DNA of 5,595 nucleotides, taken from assembly GCA_023392645.1 (NCBI GenBank), contig JAEVYR010000603.1, positions 1 through 5,595 on the forward strand, read 5' to 3'. This stretch comes from Chloroflexota bacterium (GTDB taxonomy: Bacteria > Chloroflexota > Chloroflexia > Thermomicrobiales > UBA6265). This document shows, piece by piece, positions 5,440 to 5,595 of the stretch; within the stretch, counting starts at the first letter, position 1, and every line of letters starts with the position of its first letter. Position numbers and translations under genes: made by a program. The notes under the pieces were generated by a model. It saw nothing but the letters and a program-made list of their open reading frames with translations, did no database searches and had not been told where the DNA came from.

Positions 5440-5535
5440 CTCACTTGCCGGATCATTGCGTCCTGAGGCTGTCTTGGCGGCAGACGGTTCCCCATGGTAT
5501 CGCAGATGCCGGTGCCGGATTAGGGTGCGGCTGGG

Positions 5536-5595
5536 TCAGGCGAGACCGTGGCGGTCGGCATAGACTCTGGCGGCCTTGGCAGCGCGGTCCGAGAT
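5536..5595 (-). CDS. Possible C-terminal end of an unidentified gene, cut by the right edge
   Basis: On the minus strand an open frame enters from the right edge and runs 19 codons to a TGA at 5538-5536. The residues are ISDRAAKAARVYADRHGLA, which could be an amphipathic C-terminal helix. The palindrome at 5408-5439 lies downstream in this orientation, as a terminator would. Too little is visible to name a family, and an open frame of this length in GC-rich DNA could be chance. Confidence 0.3.
   Translation of the reverse strand: MSDRAAKAARVYADRHGLA

Larger units (their letters stand above)
5114..5535. other. Gene-poor region between the kinase-like gene and the right-edge ORF
   Basis: These 422 bp contain no gene I can support. 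They hold the kinase gene's upstream sequence, the permease-tail remnant (5203-5270), about 135 bp without recognisable content (5271-5407), the strong palindrome at 5408-5439, and about 95 bp more without clear signals. A 133-residue open frame on the minus strand (5495-5094) crosses both the palindrome and the remnant and has no coherent protein character, so I do not call it. No clear promoter for the kinase-like gene was found. Confidence 0.6.

Noticed and set aside
5094..5495. 133-residue minus-strand frame over the right-hand gene-poor region
   Set aside because: It runs through the strong palindrome and through the antisense of the permease remnant and overlaps the start of the kinase-like gene; no coherent protein features.

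Overview
This is a GC-rich bacterial chromosomal segment with frequent GTG and possible TTG starts and good Shine-Dalgarno (SD) sites, including a near-perfect AAAGGAGGTG. The gene set and protein style would fit a high-GC Chloroflexota (Thermomicrobia-like) or actinobacterial genome. That is an inference from composition and family, because no rRNA or other marker is present.

Layout from left to right. (1) The C-terminal part of an M19 membrane dipeptidase gene, cut by the left edge (+). (2) A 147-bp gap with a GC-rich hairpin. (3) An ABC-2 type exporter: an ATPase of the COG4586 type and a first permease of the COG4587 type, overlapping by 4 bp (+). (4) A 275-aa multi-pass membrane protein of unknown function on the minus strand. 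Its 3' end overlaps that of permease 1 by 39 bp, and its start carries an exceptionally strong ribosome site preceded by a possible 34-aa leader ORF. (5) The second exporter permease, of the DUF990/COG3694 type (+). (6) A minus-strand aminoglycoside phosphotransferase (APH)-fold kinase-like protein that ends 13 bp from permease 2 and has Glu where the catalytic-loop Asp is normally found. (7) A gene-poor right end holding a degraded copy of the 3' end of permease 2, a strong palindrome that looks like a terminator, and possibly the last codons of another minus-strand gene.

The ATPase and the two permeases most likely form one heteromeric exporter of unknown substrate. In this family the three genes normally sit side by side; here the minus-strand membrane gene lies between the two permeases, so permease 2 must be transcribed separately or through antisense DNA. 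The second copy of the permease 2 tail, beyond the kinase gene, is about 89% identical to the intact one over 65 aligned positions but has a frameshifting 10-bp gap. It shows that this locus has undergone duplication followed by loss, or insertion of the kinase segment beside a permease end.

I found no CRISPR array, tRNA, rRNA, transposase or integrase. I do not claim a wholly new system. The points most worth following are the split exporter, the permease-tail remnant, the Asp-to-Glu kinase variant and the unidentified membrane protein with its structured leader.
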